DNA of 64,000 nt from Dryas octopetala. Its lineage: Eukaryota > Streptophyta > Magnoliopsida > Rosales > Rosaceae. This document shows positions 9,546-23,218 of the stretch, in pieces. Below the pieces are notes generated by a model. That model was given only the letters and a program-made list of their open reading frames with translations. It ran no database searches and was not told the DNA's origin. Position 1 is the stretch's first letter; each line of letters begins with the position of its first letter. The stretch is from assembly GCA_963921425.1 (NCBI GenBank), contig OY992835.1:4154001-4218000 (forward strand), given 5' to 3'. A program made the position numbers and the translations under genes.

Positions 9546-11892
9546 TGTTGATGTGTTTTCTTAGAATAAAATAAACAATTATCTCATTCCAAGTATACTC
9601 GCAAGTGCACGAATCGCATCAGTAGCAAAGCGTACAAGCACGAGGTCGATCCCACAGGGAATGGTTAATACACAACAAATCAATTCAAATAATCACTAGA
9701 ATAACTAAATGGGGGGTTTTGAAAGATGGAAACACACGCACACTTCACCACACGCACACACCCTTTATTCTATCTTGCAATGTTAAGTTTTCAGTTTCAA
9801 ATCAGATAAGCATGCAATAACCATCCAAGGCTAATGACAATTAATTTGAACACAACATATTAAAGTTTGACTGCTAAAAAGGTTTGACTAGTTACTTTCT
9901 CGCAATTGTTCTCCTAATGCATAAACTAAGAGCTTCTTGGGCCTTCCTTAGCCAGTTAACCTACATGTTCCCTAGTTCAAGCTAAGGCAGCTGTTACCCA
10001 AGCAGGAGTCATTAAGTTTTTTGAGAACGTCAAACATGCACAACATATAAGCTTTGACTATTTCCTTATAGAGGTCGCCCAACCCCACTACCAAGAATAA
10101 TCCCTTATTCCCTTGTTACTTGTGGTTTAGTGTCTTTGACTATTTCACAGCTAAACCTAACAAATAAACTAGATGCAATTACCCTAAGGTGGCCAGTCAA
10201 AGGATGCAAACAACTAGTGACGGGTTCTAATAGATAGTGGAAATTTAATACATGCAAACATCAAACTAACAGACCAAGAGACGGATAAACGATTTGTTAG
10301 AGCATACGAATCCATTAATCGACCTACAACTAACATGCAAGATAGAATAACTAACCTACATACTTAAATTAAATAAATGAAAACAGAAACAATAAGTGAA
10401 ATCCCAATTCATGCTTAATAATAAAATCAGAAACACAAAGCTAATGAAATTAAATGCATGCACAAATTGAAATCAGAAATACAACTAAACTAGATTGAAA
10501 GAAAATATAAACTAATTAAATTCAGGAACTCAATTAAATAAATTCAGAAATATAAACTAGATAAATTCAGAAATATAAACCAACATAAAATCAGAATTCT
10601 GAAAGGAAAAAGAATACAAAAATCAGAGATGCAAACACATGGGGGCTGCGGCAAGGAGAGAGGAAGAAGGAGGCACCTAGCAAGCAGGAGGAACTCATGG
10701 CAAGGTGAGCTAGGGCTTGCGTCAAGGCTGATTCCTTCTCTCTCTCACTTGTCACGCCACCCTCTCTCTCTAAGTCTCTCTGAATTCGGCTCTCTCTCAC
10801 TCTCTCTAACTTCTGAAAATAAAACCCTAAAACTGAAAATAAAACTAGCAGGAGGTAACAGCCCCTTTGTTCTGAAGTATATGATATATTTATAGAGGTG
10901 AAATCCTTGAGAGGCAAGGAGAAGGTAACTTGCGGCAGCAGCTAGGGTTAGGGTGAATCAGGCCTTGCGGCATGGGCTACTCCTTAGGCTTAAGTGATTC
11001 ACGCCTAGCCTAGCTAGGGTTCCTTCCTTGCGCATGGGCTGCTGATCTTGGGCTTTGGGGTTGCATGTTGGACTTCAGTGGCTTGCACAAGATGGGCTAG
11101 GGTTTCACTCCATGGGCTTCCACCTTGGGCTTGCATCTTGGGCTTGCGCATGGGACTCCTTGGCTGCTAGGGTTTGCATGGCATGCAGGCGCATGCATGG
11201 GCTGCCATCTTGCCCCTTACGCATGGACTTTGGGCAGCTAGGGTTTCGGCCCATGCATGTGCATGCATGGCCCATCTTGGTTCGGCATCCCTTAGGCCCG
11301 ACTTTTGACTTCCCATTTTGCCCCTCATTTCCATTTGAATTCAAATTCATTTCTTCCCTCCATTCCTTCCCATGGATGTCCACCACCTTCTAGAAGCTTC
11401 TGTAACCTTGACTTTGTAGAGTTGACTTTGACCAACATTTCCTAGTGCAACTAGGATTTCTTGTAAATGAAGGATTCCTTATCCATTTCGACTTCTCGTA
11501 ATGACCATATTGCCCCTGGGGTCACCTAGTGTCATTAGGACTCCTTTCCTAGTTGGGTTAGGTTTCCTAGTTCAGCTAGGATTTCCTGTTCGAATCAGGA
11601 TTTCTCATTTCTGGCTCCGCAATGATGGTTCTGGACTTGATGTTTCCTAGTGTGACTAGGAATCCACATTTGACTAGGATTTCTGCACTTTTCCTGGTTT
11701 GACCAGGATTTCACTCGTTTTTCTAGTTTGACCAGGAAATGTCCTAAAATGGCTCCATTTGCTTCTTTTTCTCATTTCTGCTTCATTTGACCTGAAAACA
11801 CAAAAACAAGACAAGAAACACAAAATATTGAGTTCTAACACTCTAGGTTAAGGAATTAGTATCATAAAGTGATGCAAAATGCACACTCATCA
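9546..11892 (-). mobile_element. A1 3' LTR
   Basis: Starts TGTTGATGTGTTTTC and ends ATGCACACTCATCA. Read on the minus strand, the LTR promoter region shows CTATAAATATATC (plus coordinates about 10888-10900), a good TATA box. Near the other end lies the block with 'ggtcgatcccacaggga' that is shared with family B. Confidence 0.9.
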
Positions 11893-11910
11893 CACCCCCA
11901 AACTTAGATT
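11893..11910 (-). promoter_or_regulatory. A1 polypurine tract (plus-strand primer)
   Basis: On the minus strand AAGTTTGGGGGTG directly precedes the 3' LTR. This is the purine-rich primer for second-strand synthesis. The same tract borders A2 at 26066 and, slightly changed, B2 at 52024. Confidence 0.8.
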
Positions 11911-12379
11911 TTGCTAGTCCTCGAGCAAGTAAAGTAAAGAAAAGACTCAAGACTGACTCTAACATCCCAACAATTGAATTCATGCGCACAACCATTAATC
12001 ACATAGGTAAGCAAGGCATATAAATTGTATTCTCCAGATTCTAATACCATTTCAAATAACATACCTCACTCCTCTATTGTTATATAGGCCATCCTTGACA
12101 CAAATCTAAGTGTTAGACAAACAAAACTAAATCAATACATACACAATAGATTCAACTCCAATCCTCACTATGGCATACTCTCAATGATAAACACTCAAGA
12201 ATTGGGCTGATATGTGCACTCAAAAGTATATGTGAGAGGAAATACGTAACAAAAACAATTAGCTCACATATGTACATGAAATAACGACACATTTAGAAAG
12301 AAATACTGATCTCATGGAAAGGAATCCAAATGCTTGAAATAGAATCAATGACCATAGGCTCCCTTCTCAAATAGACTCC

Positions 12380-14786
12380 TGTTGATGTGTTTTCTTAGAA
12401 CAAAATAAACAATTACCTCATTCTAAGTATACTCGCAAGTGCACGAATCGTATCAGTAGCAAAGCGTACAAGCACGAGGTCGATCCCACAGGAAATGGTT
12501 AATAAACAACAAATCAATGCAATTAATCACTAGAATAACTAAATGGGGGGTTTTGGAAGATGGAAACACACGCACACATCACCACACGCACACACCCTTT
12601 ATTCTATCTTGCAATGATAAGTTTTTCAGTTTCAAATCAGATAAGCACGCAATAACCATCCAAGGCTAATGACAGTTAATTTGAACACAACATATTAAAG
12701 TTTGACTGCTAAAAAGGTTTGACTAGTTACTTTCTCGCAATTGTTCTCCTAATGCATAAACTAAGAGCTTCTTGGGCCTTCCTTAGCCAGTTAACCCACA
12801 TGTTCCCTACTTCAAGCTAGGGCAGCTGTTACCCATGCAGGAGTCATTAAGTTTTATGGGAACGTCAAACATGCACAACATATAAGCTTTGACTATTTCT
12901 TTATAGAGGTCGCCCAACCCCACTACCAAGAATAATCCCTTATTCCCTTGTTACTTGTGGTTTAGTGTCTTTGACTATTTCACAGCTAAACCTAACAAAT
13001 AAACTAGATGCAATTACCCTAAGGTGGCCAGTCAAAGGATGCAAACAACTAGTGATGGGTTCTAATAGATAGTGGAAATTTAATACATGCAAACATCAAA
13101 CTAACAGACCAAGAGACGGATAAACGATTTGTTAGAGCATACGAATCCATTAATCAACCTACAACTAACATGCAAGATAGAATAACTAACCTACATACTT
13201 AAATTAAATAAAACAAAACAGAAACATTAAACAAAGTCCCAATTCATGCTTGATAATAAAATCAGAAACACAAAGCTAATGACATTAAATGCATGCACAA
13301 ATTGAAATCAGAAATACAACTAAACTAGATTGAAGAATATAAACTAACTAGAATCTGAAACATGCATTGAAGAAAACCAAAGCTTTAAACTAATTAAATT
13401 TAGAAACTCAATTAAATAAATTCAGAAATATAAACTAGATAAATTTAGAAACATAAACCAACATAAAATCAGAATTCTAGAAGGAAAAAGAATACAAAAA
13501 TCAGAGATGCAAACACATGGGGGCTGCGGCAAGGAGAGAGGAAGAAGGAAGCACCTAGCAAGCAGGAGGAACTCACGGCAAGGTGAGCTGGGGCTTGCGG
13601 CAAGGGCTGATTCCTTTTCTCTCTCACTTGTCACACCACCTTCTCTCTCTAACTCACTGAATTCGGCACTCTCTCTCACTCTAACTTTTTGAAAAATAAA
13701 CTAATGAAAACTGAAAAATAAAACTAGCAGAAGGAGGTCCTCAGGTCTGAAGGTATAAGATATATTTATAGAGGAGAAATCCTTGTGAGGCAAGGCTAGG
13801 GTTTCTTGCGGCAGCAGCTAGGGTTAGAAGCATGTGGGCTTGCGGCAAGGCTTTGTCTTGTGGGCTTAAGTGACTCACGCAAGTCAGCCAGGCCTTCCTC
13901 CTTGCGCATGGCTGCTGGTCTTGGGCTTTGATGTGCCTTGGGCTCACATGTGTTGGGCTGAAGTGGCTTGCACAAGATGGGCTAGGGTTTCACTCCATGG
14001 GCTTGCATCTTGGGCTTGCATCTTGGGCTTGCGCATGGGCTCCTTGGCTGCTAGGGTTTGCATGGTATGCATGCGCATGCATGGGCTGCCATCTTGCTCC
14101 TTACGCATGGTGTTTAGGCTGCTAGGGTTTGGGCCCATGCATGTGCATGCATGGCCCATCTTGGTTCGACATCCCTTAGGCCCATGGGCCCTTGACTTGT
14201 GACTTCCCATTTTGCCCCTCATTTCTATTTGAATTCAAATTCATTTCTTCCCTCCATTCATTTCCATGGATATCCACCACCTTCTAGAAGCTTCTGGAAC
14301 CTTGACTTTGTAGAGTTGACTTTGACCAACATTTCCTAGTGCAACTAGGATTTCTTGTAAATGAAGGATTCCTTATCCATTTCGACTTCTCGTAATGACC
14401 ACATTGCCCCTGGGGTCTCCTAGTGTCATTAGGACTCATTTCCCTTGTTGGGTTAGGTTTCCTAGTTCAACCAGGATTTCCTGTTCGAATCAGGATTTCT
14501 CATTTCTGGCTCCGCAATGATGGTTCTGGACTTGATGTTTCCTAGTGTGACTAGGAATCCTCATTTGACTAGGATTTCTGCACTTTTTCTGGTTTGACCA
14601 GGATTTCACTCGTTTTCCTAGTTTGACCAGGAAATGTCCCAAATGGCTCCATTTGCTTCTTTTTCTCATTTCTGCTTCATTTGACCTAAAAACACAAAAA
14701 CAAGACAAGAAACACAAAATATCGAGTTCTAACACTCTAGGTTAAGGAATTAGTATCATAAAGTGATGCAAAATGCACACTCATCA
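12380..14786 (-). mobile_element. Solo LTR, family A, nested in A1
   Basis: A 2407-bp LTR with perfect ACTCC duplications at 12375-12379 and 14787-14791. A2 shows the uninterrupted site at about 26551 ('agactccacataag'). It shares variants with the other solo LTR at 46759 (for example 'tctaagtatactcgc') rather than with the host A1 LTRs, so it came from a separate insertion followed by LTR-LTR recombination. Confidence 0.95.
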
Positions 14787-14791
14787 ACTCC

Positions 14792-16313
14792 ACATAAGTA
14801 TAATACACACCTCTTGAGATCAGTTAGGGCTTAAATAGGGTTATAATGAAGGCTTAGGCTAGGATAGGGTATTGAAATGAAAAGGAAACACAAAGGGCTA
14901 AATCCATGGCATTGCAAGCATTAAAAGAACATTCTGAGGTTTACCTTGCTTCTTTGCACTTCATAGCTCAATTGGAACTCTTTTTGCCCACTTTTTCTTT
15001 TGAAACCGTCCCATCTTTTTTTCTTTGATTTCTTTTCTTTTTCTTTTCTTTGGGCACGGCATACATACTTTTCAGACACATTTTTGTATAAGCTATGCAT
15101 TTTCACTTCTTTTTCACCTCAATCAACATGTAAACTCATTGCAACACCATAAATAGGGTAAAACGGGTAGAAGGGGTGTAACACCCCCAAACTTAGGGTT
15201 TGGTATGGGGTAACAAAGAAAATGGCTTAAAAGGCTCAAAATGGGTAACTAAGGATAAAACATGTAATGGGTAGGTTTTTAGGCTATGGGGTACACAAAC
15301 AGGGCCTAAATTCATTTCTCAAGAGTTATGCAAATACGACATGCTTTGTGTACACAAGAAAAGAGTTCTAGCTCATTGATTCAAGATTATGCATATTCCA
15401 AGCAAATGACCAAATGAAAGATAATGAGATCAAAACAACGACTTATATGACAATGATTGAATTAGAGTGGCGCGCAACACTCAAGAATTAAAGAACAGAG
15501 CTCAAAAGCTCACTTAGGTCATGCAAGTCTACTCTATTATGCATATAATCATCAGAAATGTTAATCACAACCTAAATTCATATCAACAAGGCCAAATGAC
15601 ATAGAATTGCAAACTATGTTACGGAACACTATTAGAATGAAAAGAACACCAAATATACACACAATACTAAAACATGCTCATAACAATCATGCACAATCAA
15701 ATCAATTAGTTAGGGACTCAAAATGACCTGAAACAACCAAAATGACTCAAAAACTTTTTGTTCTTAAAACAATGTCGCACACTTCTAAAGAACCACATCC
15801 ATCACTAAGGTGGATGAAATCTAAAGAAACCGTGCATTTTGATGTGGGTTTTGACACCATAAGTTTAAAAACACAAGAAAAAGTTTTTCCTAACCTACAA
15901 ACACTAAAAACGAAATTTTTTTTTTTTTCTTTCCTAAAAACACTTAAAAACACTTAAAACACCTAAAACACTTGTTCTAACCTAAAAACACTAACAAATG
16001 ACAAATGCCTTTGCCCCCACACTTAAATGATACATTGCCCTCAATGTATATGAAATAAATGCAAAAATGATCAAATTAAGCGAAACGGGAAATTGCAAAT
16101 ATCCAAAACCAAATAAACACACCAAAATGAAAAATTGTCTTATGAAGCGAAATAAAGAAACTGATTACTTGCGGCTGCAAGTGTGGACACTCCAAGGGTA
16201 GGCGCGGCCTCCTTGGTCCTCAATGACTCCTCCTAGGTTCTCCAAAACAAAAACTTGGGTTGCCTCCCAATCAGCGCTTGTTTTTCTGTCTTCAGCCTGA
16301 CATTGCCATTCCT
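14792..16313 (-). mobile_element. A1 3' non-coding internal region
   Basis: About 1.5 kb between the protease stop and the 3' LTR side without coding capacity. It contains a T-rich tract (15000-15055), an internal polypurine-like block at about 15180 ('acacccccaaacttag'), another near 16014, and many 'aaaacactta' repeats around 15900-15990. The same region occurs in A2 at 26552-28072. Confidence 0.75.
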
Positions 16314-18448
16314 CTATTTGCGTCCTTTCCTCTTCTTCTTGCCATTGCTGCTCTCGGCACTCCCTAAGAACGAACTGAAGAAGCTCTCCAATTCTGACTT
16401 CTCATCTCCATAAAAAGTGATCTCCTCGCTCTGCGGAAGCTCGGAAGTGAGACAATACACCTCTTGCTCGGTGTTGTGCCGAACCTTCATGGTGCTCTCC
16501 ATTGCTTTGTACTCCATGTTAGAGGTGCACAAAAATGGTCTCCCAAGAATAATAGAAACGTCGCCCGGAAGTCTCGGCACATCTAGCACTATAAAATCAG
16601 AGGGAATTAGTAAATTACGACATCTCACCAAAACATCCACAAGCATACCAAGGGCTTTCTCGACTGAAGAGTTGGCGAAGCGAATGTTCAAATCAAACGG
16701 GTGCAAATCACTTCCACAAATCCAAGCCTCTTGAACACCACCAGCGGCATGACATTGATAGCTGAGCCATTGTCGATTAAGGCATTGGCAATCTCATACT
16801 CCCCTATGCTGCACGGTATGACCAATGAGCCCGGATCCCTCTTCTTGCTTTGAAAAGATGCAAAGAGATAACCACAAATCTCCCTAGGAACGTTGTGACT
16901 ATGCCCCTGCTCCTCAACCTTCTTCTCAATAGACTTCAATTCCCTCATGGTTGCTGGAAATTTGGTGACGTCGATGTCCGGAATGAGGGGAATCACACGT
17001 TGTTCCTTATGCTCTTCAATTATTTCTGGATCCTCCTCTTCCTCACTGTCAATGATCTCAATCACCTCCTTAGTCTTGATCACTCTAACTCTCTTTCTTG
17101 GAGTTGTTCTCAAAATAGCATTTACATGCTCCTCATTCTTCGGGTTGACAATGGGCTGACTTGGCAATTTCCCCTTCTCTCTCTAACCCAAAGTAGTGGC
17201 AATCTGACCCATTTGACTCTCCAAATGTGCAATAGCCTTCGAATTGGCTTGCATCTGCTGCTCGGTACGGTTCATGAAGGCGTTGGTGCTCTGAGCAAGG
17301 GAAGTGGTGCTTTGAGCAATCTGAGCAATCTTATCCTCCAAACTAGACCTCTCGGCATTAGGGTGCACATACGGCTTGTTGGTACTCCCACTAGCTTGCT
17401 GTCCATTGTTGTTGCTCCACCTGAAATTAGGGTTGTTCTTCCATCCAGGTTTATAAGTGTTAGAAAATTGATCGTATGGCACCCTAGGATAATTCCCAAC
17501 CTGATTCACGTGTTCCACATCACCTCCTTGTTCTTGCATACCCATCAGCTTCTCTTGAGCCAAAGACAACTTCTGCACCATAGTCTTGATTTCCAAAATC
17601 TGTCCCTCCATGGTGTTTGGCACATCAGCTACCTCATATAACCCTCTCTTTGGTCCTCCCCTTGATCGATTGGAATTCCACTATTGAGAACTCAAAGAAA
17701 GTGACTCAAACAATTCTGTAGCCTCACCTTCAGTTTTTGACATAAACGCACCACCACATGCCGAATCCACCTTGGCTTGATCCCTCTCCAATAATCCTTG
17801 ATAAAAACAACAAATCACATACCAAGGAGATAAGTTGTGGTGCGGGCAGCTAGTAAGTAACTCATTGAATCTGTCCCAAGTCTCATGGAATGGCTCGTCC
17901 GCTTTTTGCACAAATCCAAGGATCTCCTTCCGAACTGAATTTGTCTTGGAAATGGAATAAAACTTGTTCAGGAACTTGCTCGAAAGGTCATCCCATGTCG
18001 AAATGGAACCACTGGGCAGCGAATACAACCACCTCTTTGCCTTGTCCTTAAGTGCAAAAGGGAACATCCTCAAACGGTACTGATCGGCATTCAGACCCCT
18101 CAACTGTGCGGCTTCACAAACCCCGGAAAACTCCTTCAAAAAGTGGATCGGATCCTCCCCACTCAGCCCATGGTAGCTCGGCAATAAGTGAATCTGACCA
18201 CTCTTGATTTCGAAATCAGTGGCTATGGTTGCATACCGAATGCACGACGGTTGAGTGGGCAGCAAAGGTGCTGAAAAATGGCTCAGGGGCTGCGGCACAA
18301 TCTCATTTGTCTCAGCCATGTCGACACTCTCAGTCTCTTCACTACTCGAATCCGATGCGCTAGGTAGAGGGCTGCCTTGTGATGTACCTAAAGTTTCGTT
18401 CTTGAGCCTCTCCAACCTTGCAACAAGTTCAGGGTTCATAAAACACAC
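16314..18448 (-). pseudogene. A1 gag-protease polyprotein, broken
   Basis: The gag part is 17681-18448. It has an Athila/Tat-type core with LLPSYHGLSGEDPIHFLKEF, LFPFALKDKAKRWLYSLP and a C-terminal SACGGAF segment. A second gag part (17186-17623) is rich in Gln/Asn and lacks a CCHC zinc knuckle. The protease region begins near 17167 and includes ALIDNGSAINVMP, an aspartic-protease site (D-N-G-S where relatives have D-L-G-A) and later ILGRPFL. The protein ends in a basic KKKRKGRK tail. Gag and protease share one frame broken by TAG at 17681-17683 and TAG at 17183-17185. A 1-bp loss near 16702-16712, visible against A2, shifts the last 130 codons. No RT follows. Confidence 0.88.
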
Positions 18449-18598
18449 CTAATCAAGAGAAAACACATAATCAGTAGAAAGAATGCTTATAAAGGCATTG
18501 CATTTATTAAAAACTAAAAATTAACCAAAACTGAAATCTAACTAATATAACCTAATTCTAATGACTAATTAAACCAATTCATTGATATTAGACACCAT

Positions 18599-18616
18599 TC
18601 CCCGACAACGGCGCCA
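18599..18616 (-). promoter_or_regulatory. A1 primer-binding site, tRNA-Asp type
   Basis: On the minus strand TGGCGCCGTTGTCGGGGA, 6 bp inside the 5' LTR. It matches the 3' end of plant tRNA-Asp(GTC) at 17 of 18 positions, the mismatch being an A/G change. Athila-lineage elements commonly use this primer. Confidence 0.85.
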
Positions 18617-18622
18617 AAAACT

Positions 18623-20975
18623 TGTTCATGTGTTTTCTTAGAATAAAATAAACAATTATCTCATTCCAAGTATACTCGCAAGTGCACGAATCGCATCAGT
18701 AGCAAAGTGTACAAGCACGAGGTCGATCCCACAGGGAATGGTTAATACACAACAAATCAATTCAAATAATCACTAGAATAACTAAATGGGGGGTTTTGAA
18801 AGATGGAAACACACGCACATATCACCACACGCACACACCTTTATTCTATCTTGCAATGTTAAGTTTTCAGTTTCAAATCAGATAAGCATGCAATAACCAT
18901 CCAAGGCTAATGTCAATTAATTTGAACACAACATATTAAAGTTTGACTGCTAAAAAGGTTTGACTAGTTACTTTCTCGCAATTGTTCTCCTAATGCATAA
19001 ACTAAGAGCTTCTTGGGCCTTCCTTAGCCAGTTAACCTACATGTTTCCTAGTTCAAGCTAAGGCAGCTGTTACCCATGCAGGAGTCATTAAGTTTTATGA
19101 GAACGTCAAACATGCACAACATATAAGCTTTGACTATTTCCTTATAGAGGTCGCCCAACCCCACTACCAAGAATAATCCCTTATTCCCTTGTTACTTGTG
19201 GTTTAGTGTCTTTGACTATTTCACAGCTAAACCTAACAAATAAACTAGATGCAATTACCCTAAGGTGGCCAGTCAAAGGATGCAAACAACTAGTGGGTTC
19301 TAATAGATAGTGGAAATTTAATACATGCAAACATCAAACTAACAGACCAAGAGACGGATAAACGATTTGTTAGAGCATACGAATCCATTAATCGACCTAC
19401 AACTAACATGCAAGATAGAATAACTAACCTACATACTTAAATTAAATAAATGAAAACATAAACAATAAATGAAATCCCAATTCATGCTTAATAATAAAAT
19501 CAGAAACACAAAGCTAATGAAATTAAATGCATGCACAAATTGAAATCAGAAATACAACTAAACTAGATTGAAAGAAAATATAAACTAATTAAATTCAGGA
19601 ACTCAATTAAATAAATTCAGAAATATAAACTAGATAAATTCAGAAATATAAACCAACATAAAATCAGAATTCTGAAAGGAAAAAGAATACAAAAATCAGA
19701 GATGCAAACACATGAGGGCTGCGGCAAGAAGAGAGGAAGAAGGAGGCACCTAGCAAGCAGGAGGAACTCACGGCAAGGTGAGCTAGGGCTTGCGGCAAGG
19801 CTGATTCCTTCTCTATCTCACTTGTCACGCCACCCTCTCTCTCTAAGTCTCTCTGAATTCGGGTCTCTCTCACTCTCTCTAACTTCTGAAAATAAAACCC
19901 TAAAACTGAAAATAAAACTAGCAGGAGGTAACAGCCCCTTTGTTCTGAAGTATATGATATATTTATAGAGGTGAAATCCTTGAGAGGCAAGGAGAAGGTA
20001 ACTTGCGGCAGCAGCTAGGGTTAGGGTGAATCAGGCCTTGCGGCATGGGCTGCTCCTTAGGCTTAAGTGATTCACGCCTAGCCTAGCTAGGGTTCCTTCC
20101 TTGCGCATGGGCTGCTGATCTTGGGCTTTGGGCTTGCATATTGGACTTCAGTGGCTTGCACAAGATGGGCTAGGGTTTCACTCCATGGGCTTCCACCTTG
20201 GGCTTGCATCTTGGGCTTGCGCATGGGACTCCTTGGCTGCTAGGGTTTGCATGGCATGCAGGCGCATGCATGGGCTGCCATCTTGCCCCTTACGCATGGA
20301 CTTTGGGCTGCTAGGGTTTCGGCCCATGCATGTGCATGCATGGCCCATCTTGGTTCGGCATCCCTTAGGCCCATGGGCCCTCGACTTTTGACTTCCCATT
20401 TTGCCCCTCATTTCCATTTGAATTCAAATTCATTTCTTCCCTCCATTCCTTCCCATGGATGTCCACCACCTTCTAGAAGCTTCTGGAACCTTGACTTTGT
20501 AGAGTTGACTTTGACCAACATTTCCTAGTGCAACTAGGATTTCTTGTAAATGAAGGATTCCTTATCCATTTCGACTTCTCGTAATGACCATATTGCCCCT
20601 GGGGTCTCCTAGTGTCATTAGGACTCCTTTCCTAGTTGGGTTAGGTTTCCTAGTTCAACTTGGATTTCCTGTTCGAATCAGGATTTCTCATTTCTGGCTC
20701 CGCAATGATGGTTCTGGACTTGATGTTTCCTAGTGTGACTAGGAATTCTCATTTGACTAGGATTTCTGCACTTTTCCTGGTTTGACCAGGATTTCACTCG
20801 TTTTCCTAGTTTGACCAGGAAATGTCCTAAAATGGCTCCATTTGCTTCTTTTTCTCATTTCTGCTTCATTTGACCTGAAAACACAAAAACAAGACAAGAA
20901 ACACAAAATATAGAGTTCTAACACTCTAGGTTAAGGAATTAGTATCATAAAGTGATGCAAAATGCACACTCATCA
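18623..20975 (-). mobile_element. A1 5' LTR
   Basis: A 2353-bp LTR paired with 9546-11892. It shares variants such as 'ttccaagtatactcgc' and 'caaataatcactag'. Its first bases are TGTTCATGTG instead of TGTTGATGTG. Confidence 0.92.
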
Positions 20976-20980
20976 GAATT

Positions 20981-23167
20981 CAAAATCAAGGAAAATCCTA
21001 CCGAAAATTCGACAGAATCTCCCCTGCAAATGGACTAACCCAGAAATTTCAAACCTGTTAAAAAAACTTCTAAACAGCAACCACCTCTACCACAACCAAA
21101 AAGGGTCTCAGACCCAACAATTTCACAGAGAAACCTATTTAATATTTAAAGTGGTTATCAGAGCCTCTATTCTATTACAAGGAATTTCTACAAAGATTAA
21201 ATAGCGCCTACACGGTCCGAGTAGGGAGATGGACGCAAATGCCTCGACGTTATTGGCTCGACCTCCACCAAAGCTATTACTTGGGGGGACAATTTAAGAC
21301 AAAACAAAATAATCCGTAATCACCAAAGCTATTACTTGGTCTCAGTGAGTGGACAGTTTAATAAAAACGAAAACAAAAGTAAACTTCCTGTTTCAGAAAA
21401 TCCTTCAAAACCACGTTTAGCTCTAAGACCTCACGTCACTCTTTGAAATCCCCCAGTTTAAAACCATAAAGTTTATTTAAACTTAAGAAATCCTATAAAA
21501 CAATATATATTTCTCAAGATAACCATTTCTTAAAACAAACGAACCGTAAAACATCGTAACAAACCCTGATAGAATTCAAAAGAAATCCCTCACTTAAAAA
21601 CATATTTAATAATTTCTGAAAATAACCAATTTCATTTTCCACCATGCTATATACCCTGAATAACCTGGCCATACACCTGTGCGGAATTCTTGCATCGCAC
21701 AGGCAGGCAATATCCTGGCCATACACACGCGTGGAGTGAAATCCAACACGTGCAGGCAATATCCTGGCCATACACACGTGCGAATAAAATCAACACGTGC
21801 AGGCAATCCTGGTCATACGTGCACGCAGAGCAGCCCCCCAAAGGGCGAAGCATCCCGACACACGGCCCAAAGCCTATATGTGCATTGTGATGGGTCCCAA
21901 TGACCTATTAAATCTGATAACCTGGAGGGTACTGCAAAGGTGGTTTGAAAACCAATTTTTCCATAACCCAAATAAATCCGTTTTCCACCAAGAATAGAAT
22001 TATTGTACTTTCCCAAGAAACTTTAATTTCCATAAAACTTATTGCATAATTCCAACTTAATTTCAAAATACATAAGTCAAACCAATCTTTTCGACCAAAA
22101 ACCGAAATGATAAAATAAACCATATGTATAGAGTAAGAAGCTAAAATCCTTTCCAAAAGAAATTTATCAACTCCAATAACCCATCAAGTAAAACCATATT
22201 TTAAAACTTATATACGAGGGAAAATGAAAAGCCGAAATCCAACATTTATTTATCAAATCTAAGATCAACTCAAGATGCTTAACATAATTAAATAATGAAG
22301 TTTCATAAACATTCGTTGATAAGTCAAAAGTTCACTCCCATAAATTATTTCTCAATCTAAAACTCAAAACAATCAAATAAATAAATTCCTAAGGTTTAAA
22401 AATGCTTTTAAAAACAAAGTCCACTCACAGAGATAGCCTTAGCTTCGATCCTTCACCGAATCGTCACGCGCCTCCTTAGTGTCACCTCACTTGGGGGTTA
22501 TCCAAGAGTTAAAACGATACCCGTAAGGTGTCCGCTCACGAGCCAAGTTGAAACTTTCGTTGCTCAAGTCGCACCCATCTATACAAAAACATTAACCAAC
22601 TCAGTTTTGGTACTCAAAATAGCGCTAAATAATTTACGTGGCAGCTAGATGGTCAGAACCCCCGCCGTCGCCGCTCAAAGTGGCGGCACCAAAACTAGAT
22701 TTCACAAATTTCTCCGAATTTCCTCCACTTTTTCAATCCTACACAGCCATTGGGTTTCCTAGAGACAAAATTTATCCAAAACAACATCACAATAGCCCCC
22801 TAATCCGAAACCCACAGAAATTCTGAAATGACCCTAAACCCCTATATTCCATCTTCAGCAAATTCTCAAAATTGAACAACTAAACCATAAGAGGGTGAAA
22901 GCCCACTAAGAAGGAAAGGAAACCCACCTATTTTCGAAGTGGATGGCGCTGTAGCTTGGCCAGAATCCGACGAGACAGAGGGTATCTCTGGCGTCGTTAC
23001 TGTGCGCGTGGGGCTGGGCTGGCTGGAGGAGTGGCCAGGAGAGATGGTCGGCGTCGGGAAGGCTCGCCGGAGGTCTCAGGTGGCCGGAATGGCCGGCGGC
23101 GTGGGTTTTGGGTGGCTGGGTGCAGAGGTTGGGTGCGCACAGAGAAAGGGGAGAGAGAGAAAACACG

Positions 23168-23218
<51 letters not shown>

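Larger units (their letters stand above)
9546..20975 (-). mobile_element. Element A1: non-autonomous gag-protease Athila/Tat-like retrotransposon
   Basis: Two near-identical LTRs, 9546-11892 (2347 bp) and 18623-20975 (2353 bp), are flanked by perfect GAATT duplications (9541-9545, 20976-20980). It is inserted in the C1 LTR. The interior carries a tRNA-Asp type PBS beside the right (5') LTR, a gag-protease reading frame at 16314-18448, a long non-coding 3' part, and a polypurine tract beside the left LTR. There is no reverse transcriptase, RNase H or integrase. A solo LTR of the same family sits inside it. Without that insert the element is about 9.0 kb. Confidence 0.92.

Noticed and set aside
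13870-14222. ORFs with repeated 'GL..W' or Cys-rich patterns in all A LTRs (also 11055, 20128, 30678, 48204)
   Set aside because: They stem from the 'tgggcttgcatcttgggctt' repeats in the LTR. Frames differ among copies, so no conserved protein.
16417-17641. Plus-strand ORFs (up to 263 codons) opposite the A1 gag-protease region, and the matching ones near 28248-28939
   Set aside because: Antisense shadows of the minus-strand gag-protease reading frame, without recognisable domains.
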